DNA of 64,000 bases, from the NCBI RefSeq assembly GCF_045207785.1, contig NZ_CP108777.1, positions 62,001 through 126,000 of the forward strand. Reading direction: 5' to 3'. Made by a program: the position numbers and the translations under genes. The notes beneath the pieces were generated by a model, which was not told the origin of the DNA, ran no database searches, and saw only the letters and a list, made by a program, of their open reading frames with translations. Shown piece by piece: positions 7,548 to 15,483 of the stretch. Each line of letters begins with the position of its first letter. The stretch's first letter is position 1. The stretch is from Embleya sp045207785 (GTDB lineage Bacteria > Actinomycetota > Actinomycetes > Streptomycetales > Streptomycetaceae).

Positions 7548-7669
7548 GGACCTTCGAGGGCGTCGCCGTCCGCGTCGCCCAACGCGTCCTGGCGATGGCA
7601 GTCGGGATCTGGCACAACCACCTGATCGGCGCACCCGTCACCCGCTCGCTGATCGCCTACGACCATTGA
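7548..7669 (+). pseudogene. Transposase C-terminal fragment (IS982/IS5-like)
   Basis: The frame reads FEGVAVRVAQRVLAMAVGIW, then HNHLIGAPVTRSLIAYDH and a stop at 7667-7669. This ending is typical of actinomycete DDE transposases of the IS982/IS5 group. Only about 40 codons remain and no catalytic residues are present. Confidence 0.6.
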
Positions 7670-7691
7670 TCACATCGGCTGCGGGTCCGGT

Positions 7692-8114
7692 TCATCCGGT
7701 CGGCATACCTCCGTGCGGGCTGTTGACCACCAAGGGCAGTGATCCTGCCACCAGGTAGGGGTGCTCGGGGAAGTAGTCGATGTGGAGGTGACCGCCGTCC
7801 CCGGCCGTGGCCATGGCATGCAGATTTTCGGCCAGGACAGCCCTGGCATCGGGATCACCGCTGATCACAAGGGTCTGCCGCCGGGTGTCAAGATCGATGC
7901 GGACACCGGAGCCGGGCGCCTTCCTGACTTCGATCCCCGCCAGACAGTTGGCGTCAAGCGGAGACGCGGACGCGGAGCCGATGAACCCATCTCCCTCGGC
8001 TATCACCCTTGCCAAGCAGGCCAGTTCTGCCGCCGTCGCGATGAGATCCACTTCGCCGTAAGCGGCGTCGGACACGAGTCTCACGGGCGTCGCTCCTTCA
8101 AGGTCAGCCTCCAT
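7692..8114 (-). CDS. Imm32-like immunity protein
   Basis: A 140 aa soluble protein. The C-terminal part TLVISGDPDARAVLAENLHA, then GDGGHLHIDYFPEHPYL and LPLVVNSP, matches the Imm32 immunity family from polymorphic toxin loci. The N-terminal part (LVSDAAYGEVDLIATAAEL) is typical of the same proteins. Such immunity proteins bind and block a cognate secreted or contact-delivered toxin. No toxin gene is visible nearby, only helicase and transposase remnants, so this looks like an orphan immunity gene. The ATG at 8114 gives the family's usual length. Confidence 0.72.
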   Translation of the reverse strand: MEADLEGATPVRLVSDAAYGEVDLIATAAELACLARVIAEGDGFIGSASASPLDANCLAGIEVRKAPGSGVRIDLDTRRQTLVISGDPDARAVLAENLHAMATAGDGGHLHIDYFPEHPYLVAGSLPLVVNSPHGGMPTG

Positions 8115-8172
8115 GATGCCTGCGAGGATCGCTCACCACTCACCCAGGTACATCGGAGCAACTCGTCCATGG

Positions 8173-8440
8173 TCAGCTGACCTCGGCGTTCATCGGCGCG
8201 GCGGCGATGTCGCCGTGGAGGATCACGAGGTCGGCGGACTCCTGGGGGTCAGGCGGCCGGCGCGCAGGCAGCGGTAGTCGACCGGGAGGTGCGCGGCGAC
8301 GATCCGGGCCGCGACGTCCGTGCGGGACAGGCCGGACGCCGCGTAGAGCACCGGCAAGTGCGGGTCGAGGGCGGTGGTGCGGGCGGCGGCCACGATCGGG
8401 GCCTCGGCCGGGGCGGGAGGTCGCCCGGCCGATGGCATGG
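8173..8440 (-). pseudogene. DnaB-like helicase fragment
   Basis: Minus-strand frames read LPVLYAASGLSRTDVAARIV and VDYRCLRAGRLTP, then shift frame to ESADLVILHGDIAAAPMNAEVS and a stop at 8173. The phrase is clearly related to the larger remnant at 14095-15290 (PRADIAARLTAAAAGVDHRRL). Both resemble the core of DnaB-type replicative helicases carried by actinomycete plasmids and phages. It is frameshifted and lacks both ends. Confidence 0.5.
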
Positions 8441-8881
8441 CTGCGGCGGACCCGGCCGGAACAGCGGCCGGGTGTGGGTGCTCGGGTCCGTGGGGTCATG
8501 GCTCGGCGGTTGGCCAGGGTCGCGTTCATGACACGGACGCCGGGGACGGAGTGGTGAGGCAGCCGGTCCGGAGGCCGAAGCGGCCGGCACGCGGAGTCGA
8601 TTCCCTCGCCCAGGCCCGTGACTGACCGCCATCGCGACATTGAACGCCGAAGTCCGCCCCCGGAGGATGTGGCCCGGAGAGCGGGGTCGTCCAGCGCGAC
8701 AAGTTCTCCGTCCGGCACCGCGTTCACCGCGCTGAAGGCCTCGCCAGGGACTCGGCATCGGGGACGGCGCGGGACGTGGATTCGCCGGCGGCTCCAGGAT
8801 CGGAGCGGGGCCACCCACCTTCTCTCGCAGGCGGCCCCGACACACGCGCCGACATCGCCGAAGGCATGTTTGCCCAGGGAC
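8441..8881. other. Noncoding debris
   Basis: About 440 bp with no frame that can be supported. It separates the helicase remnant from the toxin-antitoxin pair. No strong hairpin was seen. Confidence 0.4.
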
Positions 8882-9259
8882 TCAGTCGGTGGTGTCCCAG
8901 GACTTGAGGACCGCCGCGACGCTCGCCGCGGTGGAGGACGCGCGGGTCAACTCGTCTGCGAGCGCGGTGACACCGGCCTGGGTGAGCTTGACCGACACGC
9001 CGCACGCCGAGAGGTAGCCGTGGGCCACCGCGACGGCCACCCGCAGGTTCGAGTGCTCCAGCCAGCGCATCCGGCCCAGGCTGTGCGCGAGCGCCGCGGC
9101 CTTGGCGTAGGGGCCGTGGTAGACGTCCTGTCCGGCGATCACCGCCCGATGCCGCTCCACGGCCGCGACCGGCACCCCGTAGTCGTCCGGAGCCGGGTCG
9201 TCGCGCCCCGCGCGGCGGGCGACCTCGAGGATCCACGCCAGATCGACGCTCACGCTCAC
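8882..9259 (-). CDS. Doc/Fic-like toxin with degenerate Fic motif
   Basis: A 125 aa protein. The layout follows Doc toxins: an N-terminal segment LAWILEVARRAGRDDP, DDYGVPVAAVERHRAVI, then the helix KAAALAHSLGRMRWLEHSNL and a C-terminal helix. In Doc/Fic enzymes the loop reads H-x-F-x-D-G-N-K/R-R. Here the corresponding stretch is RWLEHSNLRVA, keeping Asn and Arg but lacking the usual catalytic His and the DG pair. The GTG start at 9259 overlaps the stop of the upstream RHH gene (GTGA, 4 bp), the normal antitoxin-toxin order. Doc phosphorylates EF-Tu; with this motif the enzyme may be inactive or act differently. The family call rests on the overall pattern and the operon. Confidence 0.62.
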   Translation of the reverse strand: MSVSVDLAWILEVARRAGRDDPAPDDYGVPVAAVERHRAVIAGQDVYHGPYAKAAALAHSLGRMRWLEHSNLRVAVAVAHGYLSACGVSVKLTQAGVTALADELTRASSTAASVAAVLKSWDTTD

Positions 9260-9468
9260 CCGCGCGCCTCGATCTCGTCCAGGAGGTCGCCGTAGCCGTC
9301 CAGGACCTCCTGCGCACCCGCGAGGAACGTTTCGCGCAGACGTTCGTTGTCCGTGCGGATCAACTGTTCCACGTACTCGTTCACCGGTATGTGCCGCGTC
9401 TCCGCCGCTTGGCGCGCCATCTCCGCCGCGGCCTCCTCCAACCGGAGATTCACCTGAGTCTTCGCCAT
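9256..9468 (-). CDS. Ribbon-helix-helix antitoxin
   Basis: A 70 aa protein from ATG 9468. MAKTQVNLRLEEAAAEMARQ is a classical ribbon-helix-helix start: a beta strand with alternating Gln/Asn/Arg DNA contacts, then a helix. It continues with VNEYVEQLIRTDNERL and an acidic C-terminus (GDLLDEIEARG) that would cover the toxin. It overlaps the downstream Doc-like gene by 4 bp. It should neutralise that protein and repress the shared promoter upstream of 9468. The frame is open back to 9546, but the start at 9468 gives the normal RHH N-terminus. Confidence 0.78.
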   Translation of the reverse strand: MAKTQVNLRLEEAAAEMARQAAETRHIPVNEYVEQLIRTDNERLRETFLAGAQEVLDGYGDLLDEIEARG

Positions 9469-9582
9469 ACCCCGCAAGCTACCACCTGATAGCAAGGCGG
9501 GGAACCGGGGTCGAACGGGTGACGGGCGGGACGCCGAACCCCACACCGGGGCTCCGGCCGCTTCCTCCTGCGGGCGTGTGGG

Positions 9583-10314
9583 TCAGCCGCCCTGGCCGGC
9601 GCTGCCGATGGGGCCGACGTTGATCGGGGAGCCGGCGCCGTCGATGACCGGCACGGTGGGGGTGCCGGGCCAGCTCAGGGTGATGGTCCTGGTCTCTCCG
9701 GGCGGGGTGACCTGCAGGCCCGTGACCTTGACGCCGTGGTCGCCGGTGGCGCCGCCGGGGTAGGTGACGCCGAAGGACACCGACGTGTCGCTCTTGAGCA
9801 CGAACGGGTCGGCCGGGGCGCCGACGCGCTTCGCGGACAGGGGCCCCCGGGCGGTCTGGAGGTCGACGCCCGCGAATCCCGACATCGTGCAGTTGTGGCC
9901 TATGTTCTTGAACGTCACCGCGACGGTGAGTTCGTCGTCGCCGCCGATGGTGGCGTCCTGCGCGGTGGCCCTGAGGTCGTCGGTGCGGCACTTGCCGATC
10001 GAGCCGCTGTCGCCGGCGCCTGTGCCGCCCCCGCCTCCGGTGGTCGCGCCCTGTCCGCCGGAGCTCTTCCCGGCGGAGTCCTTCCCGGAGGAGACCTTCC
10101 CGGCGGGCTCGGTCCCGCCGCCTCCCGCGTTGCCGCCTCCGGTGCCGCCGGTGGTCGACGCCCCCGGCGGGGCGGCCGGCGGAGCGACGGGCGAGGAGCC
10201 CCGCGCGGCCCCCGAGTTCGAGTTCGAGTCCGTGCCCTGGCACGCCGTCGTCACCATCGCACCGCCCAGGACGGCCACGGAGACGAGAAGGGCGGTGCGA
10301 CGGTTGCGGAACAT
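9583..10314 (-). CDS. DUF4232 secreted lipoprotein
   Basis: A 243 aa exported protein from ATG 10314, preceded by a good ribosome-binding site (AAGGGG). The N-terminus MFRNRRTALLVSVAVLGGAM followed by VTTAC is a lipoprotein signal peptide with its lipobox Cys. A long Ser/Gly/Pro-rich linker follows (residues about 25-95). A DUF4232 beta-sandwich domain then contains CRTDDLRATAQDA, VTFKNIGHNCTMSGFAGVDL and SVSFGVTYPGG, with the two conserved Cys. It is probably anchored to the outer face of the membrane. DUF4232 proteins are abundant in Streptomyces and their role is unknown. It stands alone, downstream of a noncoding region. Confidence 0.88.
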   Translation of the reverse strand: MFRNRRTALLVSVAVLGGAMVTTACQGTDSNSNSGAARGSSPVAPPAAPPGASTTGGTGGGNAGGGGTEPAGKVSSGKDSAGKSSGGQGATTGGGGGTGAGDSGSIGKCRTDDLRATAQDATIGGDDELTVAVTFKNIGHNCTMSGFAGVDLQTARGPLSAKRVGAPADPFVLKSDTSVSFGVTYPGGATGDHGVKVTGLQVTPPGETRTITLSWPGTPTVPVIDGAGSPINVGPIGSAGQGG

Positions 10315-11140
10315 GAACGACCCCTTGATATCCGGTGATTGGAGCCGAAACACCCTCGGCCCCTCGGTGCCTGCCCGACCACCATGGCCGGGCCACCGAC
10401 CCCGGCGACACCCGAGTCGCCGCACCACGACACCGCTGTCACCAACCGGTGACAAGGTCACGAGAAGAAACGAGAACCACCCCGACCCACCCCACCCGAC
10501 ACCCCCACAACACCACGTCCCCCCTGGTCACAGCCAACACAGGCCGCCCCGAAGGACAGTGTTACAACAGCCCCGCCGGCCGAAGACCCAACCACCGTCC
10601 CCACCCACGGCCCCCGGCAACACACCACCCCGCCACACCACCCGAAGCGGGCGCAAATCACCAAACTCGCCCTCGAGGCCATCGTCCTGGACCACACCGC
10701 CGAAGGCCGCTACCGCCCCCGCGTCACCGGCCGCACGCGCACCGGCGGCAGGACACGCCGACACGACCGGGGCAGGCCCGGTCCCGGGGTCGGAGTCGGA
10801 GTCGAGAGGACTCCCGCGACGCGACGGCACCAATCCGCGGGGCCTGGCCGCCGGACCCGCGTGGCAGGACCGGACCGGCGCACGACCGGGCGCGTTCCGT
10901 GTGGCGCCCCTGCCCCACGAGTCCACCGCATCCTGGATCGACCGCCGTCGCGGCGACGTACCGGCAGAACGCGCCCGAGTTGCTGAACGGCATCGGCATC
11001 GGTGTCACGGCGCGCGAGGCCTCAACGACTCCGACACGACCGGGAGCTTCGACGCTGAAGGCACGGCCTTCCCCGCGATCGTCAACACGCTGGGGCCGGC
11101 AACTTCCCACACCAGCCGGGACTTTGAACCGGTCCTGTGG
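10315..11140. other. Long noncoding stretch with decayed gene pieces
   Basis: About 825 bp without a supportable gene. It starts with C/A-rich low-complexity DNA (10470-10560). Around 10655 the plus strand reads ITKLALEAIVLDHTAEGRYR, and around 10960 ATYRQNAPELLNGIGIG, the latter reminiscent of an IS110-type transposase interior. Both are too short and frameshifted to name. The DUF4232 promoter should lie just upstream of 10314. Confidence 0.35.
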
Positions 11141-12088
11141 TCAGCCCGCCGTCCACGGGTGGAGTTTGTCGGGGTTGCGCACCGCCCAGATGCGCGTGAT
11201 CCGGTCGTCCGCGACGTCGAACGCGTACACCGCCACGATGACGCCCTCGTGCTCGATCACCAGACCGGCCCGGCCGTTGACCGTGCGCTCCAGGACCATC
11301 AGGCCACCGGGCGCCCGGACGGCGAGGTCCGTGAGGTACCGCGCAACCCCCTCGCCGCCCTCGATCGGGTGGAGCGCGGCGGCGACCACGCCGCCGCCGT
11401 CCGCCGTGAAGGTGGCGCCGGGGGCGAGGAGGCCGACGAGGGCGTTGATGTCCTGTGCGTCCCACGCCTGCTTGAAGTCCCTGACGAGGCCCGCCTGGTG
11501 GGCCGCCGGGGCCTCGGGGGGCCGGGAGGTTCGTACGCGGCGCCGGGCGGAGGAAGCCAGTTCGCGGCACGCCGCCGGGGTGCGGCCGGTGATCTCGGCG
11601 ATCTCGGCGAACGAGAAGCCGAAGACATCGTGCAGGATGAGCGCGACCCGCTGGGCCGGGGTCATGGATTCGAGGACGACGAGAAACGCCATGCTCACCG
11701 ACTCGTCGAGCGTGACCCGGTCGGCCGGGTCCGCAGGGTCGGTCGCGGCGGTGCCCGGGCGCCCGCTGATCCAGTCGGTCCGCTCGGGCAGCGGCTCCGG
11801 GATCCATTCGCCCACGTAGCGCTCGCGCCGCACACGCGCCGAGCCGAGGAGGTCCAGGCACACGCGGGTGGCGACCGTCGTCAGCCAGGCGCCGGGCGAG
11901 TCGATGGCGTCCTGCCGCTGTCGGGACATGGCGTACCAGCGGGTGTAGGTCTCCTGGACGGCGTCCTCGGCCTCGGCCAGGGAACCGAGGAGCCGGTAGG
12001 CGAGACCGATCAGCCGCCGCCGCTCGCCGATGATCGCGCCCAAGCCCGCGTCGGACTCCTCGTGCCGTGATTCCGCGTGATCGGTCAT
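11141..12088 (-). CDS. SigJ/ECF41-type RNA polymerase sigma factor
   Basis: A 315 aa ECF sigma factor with a fused C-terminal SnoaL-like domain. Sigma region 2 shows RLIGLAYRLLGSLAEAEDAV and ETYTRWYA. Region 4 shows SMTPAQRVALILHDVFGFSF and AEIAEITGRTPAACRELASS. The C-terminal domain (from about residue 205) carries the group's two signature motifs, DGGG (TADGGGVV) and NPDKL near the end. In ECF41 proteins this domain replaces a separate anti-sigma factor and controls activity. The ATG at 12088 was chosen; the frame is open to 12217. It is divergent from the FMN reductase-SnoaL gene across 169 bp, and ECF41 genes are typically adjacent to the redox gene they activate. Confidence 0.93.
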   Translation of the reverse strand: MTDHAESRHEESDAGLGAIIGERRRLIGLAYRLLGSLAEAEDAVQETYTRWYAMSRQRQDAIDSPGAWLTTVATRVCLDLLGSARVRRERYVGEWIPEPLPERTDWISGRPGTAATDPADPADRVTLDESVSMAFLVVLESMTPAQRVALILHDVFGFSFAEIAEITGRTPAACRELASSARRRVRTSRPPEAPAAHQAGLVRDFKQAWDAQDINALVGLLAPGATFTADGGGVVAAALHPIEGGEGVARYLTDLAVRAPGGLMVLERTVNGRAGLVIEHEGVIVAVYAFDVADDRITRIWAVRNPDKLHPWTAG

Positions 12089-12257
12089 GGTTCCGGTGGC
12101 TCCCCAAGTTCGGATCGTCCCTCGCCGGTCCGACGAGACAGCACGTCCGATTGTCAGGTCCGCGACTCCCCCTGACGTTCCGCGGGGCCGTGTCGTCGTA
12201 CCGCTCGGAGACACCACCGGCCCGGAGAGCCCGGGTAGGACACCTCAGGAGACAGCG
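12089..12257. promoter_or_regulatory. Divergent promoter region with ECF41-like motif
   Basis: Between the ECF41 sigma gene and the divergent reductase fusion lies TGTCAGG (12152-12158), followed after 17 bases by CGTT (12176-12179). ECF41 promoters are described as TGTCACA and CGTC with about 16 bases between. The site points towards the reductase gene, so the sigma factor probably activates it. The match is imperfect. Confidence 0.4.
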
Positions 12258-13247
12258 ATGACCAGGATCGGAATACTCATCGGCAGCACCCGCCCCGGCC
12301 GCAAGGGCGACCAGGTCGCCCGGTGGGTCCACAAGCGGGCGGCCCGCCGCGGCGACGCCGAATTCGAGGTGATCGACCTGCTCGACCACCCGCTGCCGCA
12401 CCTGGACGAGCCGCTGCCCGCGCTCGCCGGGCGGTATCAGCACGGGCACACCCGGGCATGGGCGGACACCATCGCCCGCTTCGACGGATTCGTCATGGTC
12501 ACCCCGGAGTACAACGCCTCCATCCCCGGCGTCCTCAAGAACGCCATCGACTACCTGTACGCGGAGTGGACCCACAAGGCCGTCGGGTTCGTCTCCTACG
12601 GCGGTGGGGGCGGCACCCGCGCGGCCCGGCAGCTGCGGACACTGTGCGAGCTGCTCCGGATGGGTGCCGTGACCCCGCAGGTCTCGCTGTCCCTGCACAC
12701 CGACTTCGAGGACCACGCGACACTCAAGCCGGGCGCCCACCACGTCAGCGCCCTGGACACACTGCTGGACCACGTCGTCGCCCACAGCACGGAAGGACGG
12801 ACGGCCATGCCCACACAGCGCGAGACGGACGAAGCCGCGATCCGCCGCCACATCGGCGGAATCATCGACGCGATCCGGGCCAAGGACCTTGAGGGTCTGA
12901 GGCGGCTCTACTCCACGGACGTCGTGTCCTTCGACATCGATCCGCCGCTCCAGCACGTGGGGATCGACGCGAAACTCAAGAACTGGGCGAACGTGTTCAC
13001 GTTCTTCCGGGAGGTGACCTACGAGGTGCGCCACCTGATGCCCACAGTGGGCGAAGACGTGGCGTTCACGCACGCCTTCGGTCGCCTCAGCGGCACACTG
13101 CCCGACGGAACGGCGGTGGGCGGCATGTGGGTCCGGGTCACCTTCTGCTTCCGGAAGATCGACGGCGATTGGCTGATTACGCACGACCAGGTCTCCGTGC
13201 CGCTGGACATGCGGGGCGGCAAGGGGGTCGTCGACCTCGAACCGTGA
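12258..13247 (+). CDS. NAD(P)H-dependent FMN reductase fused to a SnoaL-like domain
   Basis: A 329 aa protein starting at ATG 12258, behind AGGAGACAGCG. Residues 1-183 are a flavodoxin-like NADPH-dependent FMN reductase: MTRIGILIGSTRPGRKGDQV contains the phosphate-binding loop, and VTPEYNASIPGVLKNAIDYL is the flavin contact signature. Residues about 184-329 form a separate SnoaL-like/NTF2 fold: AIRRHIGGIIDAIRAKDLEG, HVGIDAKLKNWANVF, VTFCFRKIDGDWLITHDQVS. The two parts join in frame at TEGRTAMPTQRE; the internal Met could be an ancestral start. A redox enzyme fused to the domain type that also occurs inside the neighbouring ECF41 sigma factor is unusual. It is probably under ECF41 control. Both activities are inferred from family. 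Confidence 0.88.
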   Translation: MTRIGILIGSTRPGRKGDQVARWVHKRAARRGDAEFEVIDLLDHPLPHLDEPLPALAGRYQHGHTRAWADTIARFDGFVMVTPEYNASIPGVLKNAIDYLYAEWTHKAVGFVSYGGGGGTRAARQLRTLCELLRMGAVTPQVSLSLHTDFEDHATLKPGAHHVSALDTLLDHVVAHSTEGRTAMPTQRETDEAAIRRHIGGIIDAIRAKDLEGLRRLYSTDVVSFDIDPPLQHVGIDAKLKNWANVFTFFREVTYEVRHLMPTVGEDVAFTHAFGRLSGTLPDGTAVGGMWVRVTFCFRKIDGDWLITHDQVSVPLDMRGGKGVVDLEP

Positions 13248-13599
13248 CGCCGGCGGGCCCCTTCGGCTCCCGGGCCGGACAGCGGGCAAACGTGAGACCG
13301 GCGTCCGATCCCTTCCTCACCGGCGGTTACCGTCACCGACATGCTCAAGCTGCTGTGGCACGGGCATCGCGACCGTCACCCCGGGGGGCGCCACGAGCGC
13401 GCTCGTCACCGAGAAAGCCCCCAAGGCGCAACGCACCTCGCGGCGCTCCTCGTCCACTGGTTCGCCACGGGAATCGTGCGCCACAAGCCCTGACTCAGCC
13501 GGGAAGCGGGTGACGGGCCGCCCGCATCCGACGATGCCCGCCCACCACGAAGAGCACCCGCGTGGCGGTACCGACCTGACGGCGGCGCAGCGGGAGGCC
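13248..13599. other. Noncoding stretch with repeat copy B
   Basis: Holds the second copy of the 183-bp repeat (13329-13511) and no complete gene. Confidence 0.5.
13329..13511 (+). repeat. 183-bp repeat, copy B
   Basis: Near-identical to 7362-7544. It encodes the same end (THLAALLVHWFATGIVRHKP, stop at 13491-13493), but an extra G near 13392 and a missing base near 13420 shift the frame for about ten codons. What precedes and follows differs from copy A, so only this piece was copied or survived. Confidence 0.85.
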
Positions 13600-13738
13600 C
13601 TGGCCGAGGCGGGCGCAGGTGCGCGTCGACGTGGCGGCGCAGCGCCCAGTCCGATGGGCGCTCACCTTTGCCGCGGCGGCCGCGTTCCACGAGTGGGAAG
13701 GGCACTTGACCATGCCACGCAATTGTCGTTGCCCGTGA
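13600..13738 (+). pseudogene. Helicase-associated domain fragment
   Basis: The frame reads RPVRWALTFAAAAAFHEWEG followed by HLTMPRN and a stop at 13736. The phrase 'A-F-H-x-x-E-G-H-L-x-x-P-R' is the repeat unit of the helicase-associated domain found at the C-terminus of actinomycete DEAD-type helicases. A matching N-terminal helicase fragment lies at 39175-39420. Only one unit remains. Confidence 0.45.
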
Positions 13739-13789
13739 ACTTGTCATGAAGTCTGGCCGAGAAATGTGTCAGCGGGTTCGGGGCGGTTT

Positions 13790-14094
13790 TCGCCGGGCGT
13801 GGTATCGCGCGAGGTTCTCGTCTTCGTCCTTCGCGGCCTGCGCGGTCCGGTTGGCGTGATCGATTTCGTAGCCGAGTGCCAGGGGATCACCAGCATGCGT
13901 GGGAAGAAGGCCGCAGACTTGGCCGCAGCCGCGCAAGCGGAGTTGGACAGGACCGACGATCAGGGGCAGAAGGCGATCGCGTTGGCGATCCTGTCGTTGA
14001 CCCAGGTAGTCCTGGACGTCGGTTGGGACATCGACACGGTGCCGAGCGCGGTCGAGAGGATGGGCCCGGTCTCGCGCGGGCTTCTCGCAATCGA
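13790..14094 (+). pseudogene. Hypothetical gene fragment
   Basis: The plus-strand frame has strong third-position GC and reads FVAECQGITSMRGKKAADLA, then QAELDRTDDQGQKAIALAIL and LTQVVLDVGWDIDTVPSAVE. It runs into the 3' end of the minus-strand helicase remnant near 14094. The part before 13895 has no clear start. The protein is unknown; the compact helical text suggests a small regulator, but this is not supported further. Confidence 0.35.
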
Positions 14095-15290
14095 TCAATT
14101 GCCGTCCCAACGCTCGCCGCCGTACCGGGCGAGCGCGTCGGTCAGTTGGGTTCGTTGTTGCTGGGTCATCGGCCCGAGGACGCAGATGGGAAAGTGTCGA
14201 CCCAAGCCCCAACGGATGCTGGACGAGTGTGGATAGGGCCACCCCGGCGGCACCTTGGTCGCCGGTGGAGTGACTCCCGGCTTGTTTTTCAGGACGATAC
14301 CGGTGTACTTGTGCGGGCCTGCCCCCCGCCGGGCCAACGCCTCCCCCGCGGCGGTCACATCGCCCTCGGCGACGGCGAGTTCCTCCTCGACCGCGCCGGC
14401 GATCGCACTGGGGAGGGGGTCCTCGTCGGTGTCCACCACAACCCTGCGCGCCTTCGACGCGGCCGGCGTCCGCGCGGGGGTGTGCGGGCCGATCGGCGTG
14501 TGGAGGACGCGGATTCGGGTGTCGTGGTGGGTGTGGTCGCCGGTGCGCCGGCCACGGGATCGGGGGCGGGGTCGATGGCTTCGGGGGTCGGGGCGGGCGG
14601 GGTCGGCTCGGGTGCGGTGGAGGTGCCAGGCGCGGTGGGGGTGTCGGGCGCGGTGGGGGTGTCGGGCGCGGTGGGGGTGTCGGTGAAGCGGACGTGGGCC
14701 AGGTCGGCGCGAAGCGCGGCTTCGGCGACCGGTCCCAGGTCGCGTTCGGCGACGATCGCGAGCGCGAGTTCGCCCTCGCGGGTCAGGTGGATCACGGTGT
14801 CGGCCTCCGCCAACGCCGCGGCGACCTCGGCCGGTTCGTCTCGACCGGTCTCCCACACGGCCACCACCGGCACGTCCAGGTCCGCCGCCAGGCGACGCAA
14901 CGCGGCCACGCCGTGGCGGACGTCCGGGGCGGTCGCGGTGGCGGGGAGGAGGTGGTTGAGCGGGTCCAGGGCGACCAGGCGCAGGCCCGCGATGTCGGCG
15001 GCGGTCTCCCTGAGCAGGTCCAGGGTGAGGTCGGCGCCGTCGTCGAGGAGGAGTCCTCCGGCGGCCAGGCGGGTCGACGCGGTCTCGGCTCCGTCGCGTT
15101 CGGTCTCGGTGAGGGTGCCCGCGCGCAGTCGTCGGTGGTCGACGCCGGCGGCGGCGGCCGTCAATCGGGCGGCGATGTCCGCGCGGGGGCGGCCGGGCGT
15201 GCACGACAACACGGCGGACGGCATTCCCCCGACACGGCCCGCACACCCGACGGCGACCAGTCCGGCCGCGGATCCCGGCGTCGATCAATG
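14095..15290 (-). pseudogene. DnaB-like helicase/ATPase, frameshifted remnant
   Basis: The main frame reads GLVAVGCAGRVGGMPSAVLS (where a Walker A loop is expected, but the GK[ST] is lost), PRADIAARLTAAAAGVDHRR, IAGLRLVALDPLNHLLPATA (Walker B-like) and VPVVAVWETGR. A Thr/Pro-rich linker made by an 18-bp tandem repeat follows. Near 14480-14500 the frame shifts to ARRVVVDTDEDPLPSAIAGA, then ending FPICVLGPMTQQQRTQLTDA with a stop at 14095. This fits a plasmid- or phage-type RecA/DnaB ATPase of the kind hinted at by 8173-8440. The missing Walker A residues, lack of an N-terminal domain and frameshift mark it as dead. Confidence 0.6.
14623..14683. repeat. 18-bp tandem repeat in the helicase remnant
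   Basis: GTGTCGGGCGCGGTGGGG occurs perfectly at 14641-14658 and 14659-14676, with a diverged unit before (14623-14640) and a partial one after (14677-14683). On the minus strand it encodes the Thr-Pro-Thr-Ala-Pro-Asp linker. It lies within the coding sequence and is not CRISPR-like, as there are no spacers. Confidence 0.85.
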
Positions 15291-15483
15291 GCGTTGCGCG
15301 TCACGACAGGCAGGGCTCGGGTCGCGGGCATCCGGCCCTCGGCGGGCAATCGCCCAAGCGGCGGCGAGTTCGGACGACCACGCGCTACCGGGACGAGGGC
15401 AACGGCGGGACCGGGATGGAGGCGGTGGTCGATCAACGGTCGTCCCGGCAGTGAGCCGGTGAAGCGGTTCCCGACCAAGTCGG

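Noticed and set aside
10955..11110. Possible second IS110 transposase (ATYRQNAPELLNGIGIG)
   Set aside because: Only about 17 codons look similar and the frame breaks at once. Too little for a feature.
9764..13289. Long frames of about 735-770 codons spanning the DUF4232, sigma-factor and reductase region
   Set aside because: They cross gene boundaries on the opposite strand and contain no recognisable domain. The sigma and reductase frames explain the same DNA.
14623..14683. Tandem 18-bp repeat considered as a CRISPR array
   Set aside because: The units are contiguous with no unique spacers, lie within coding sequence, and no cas gene is present.
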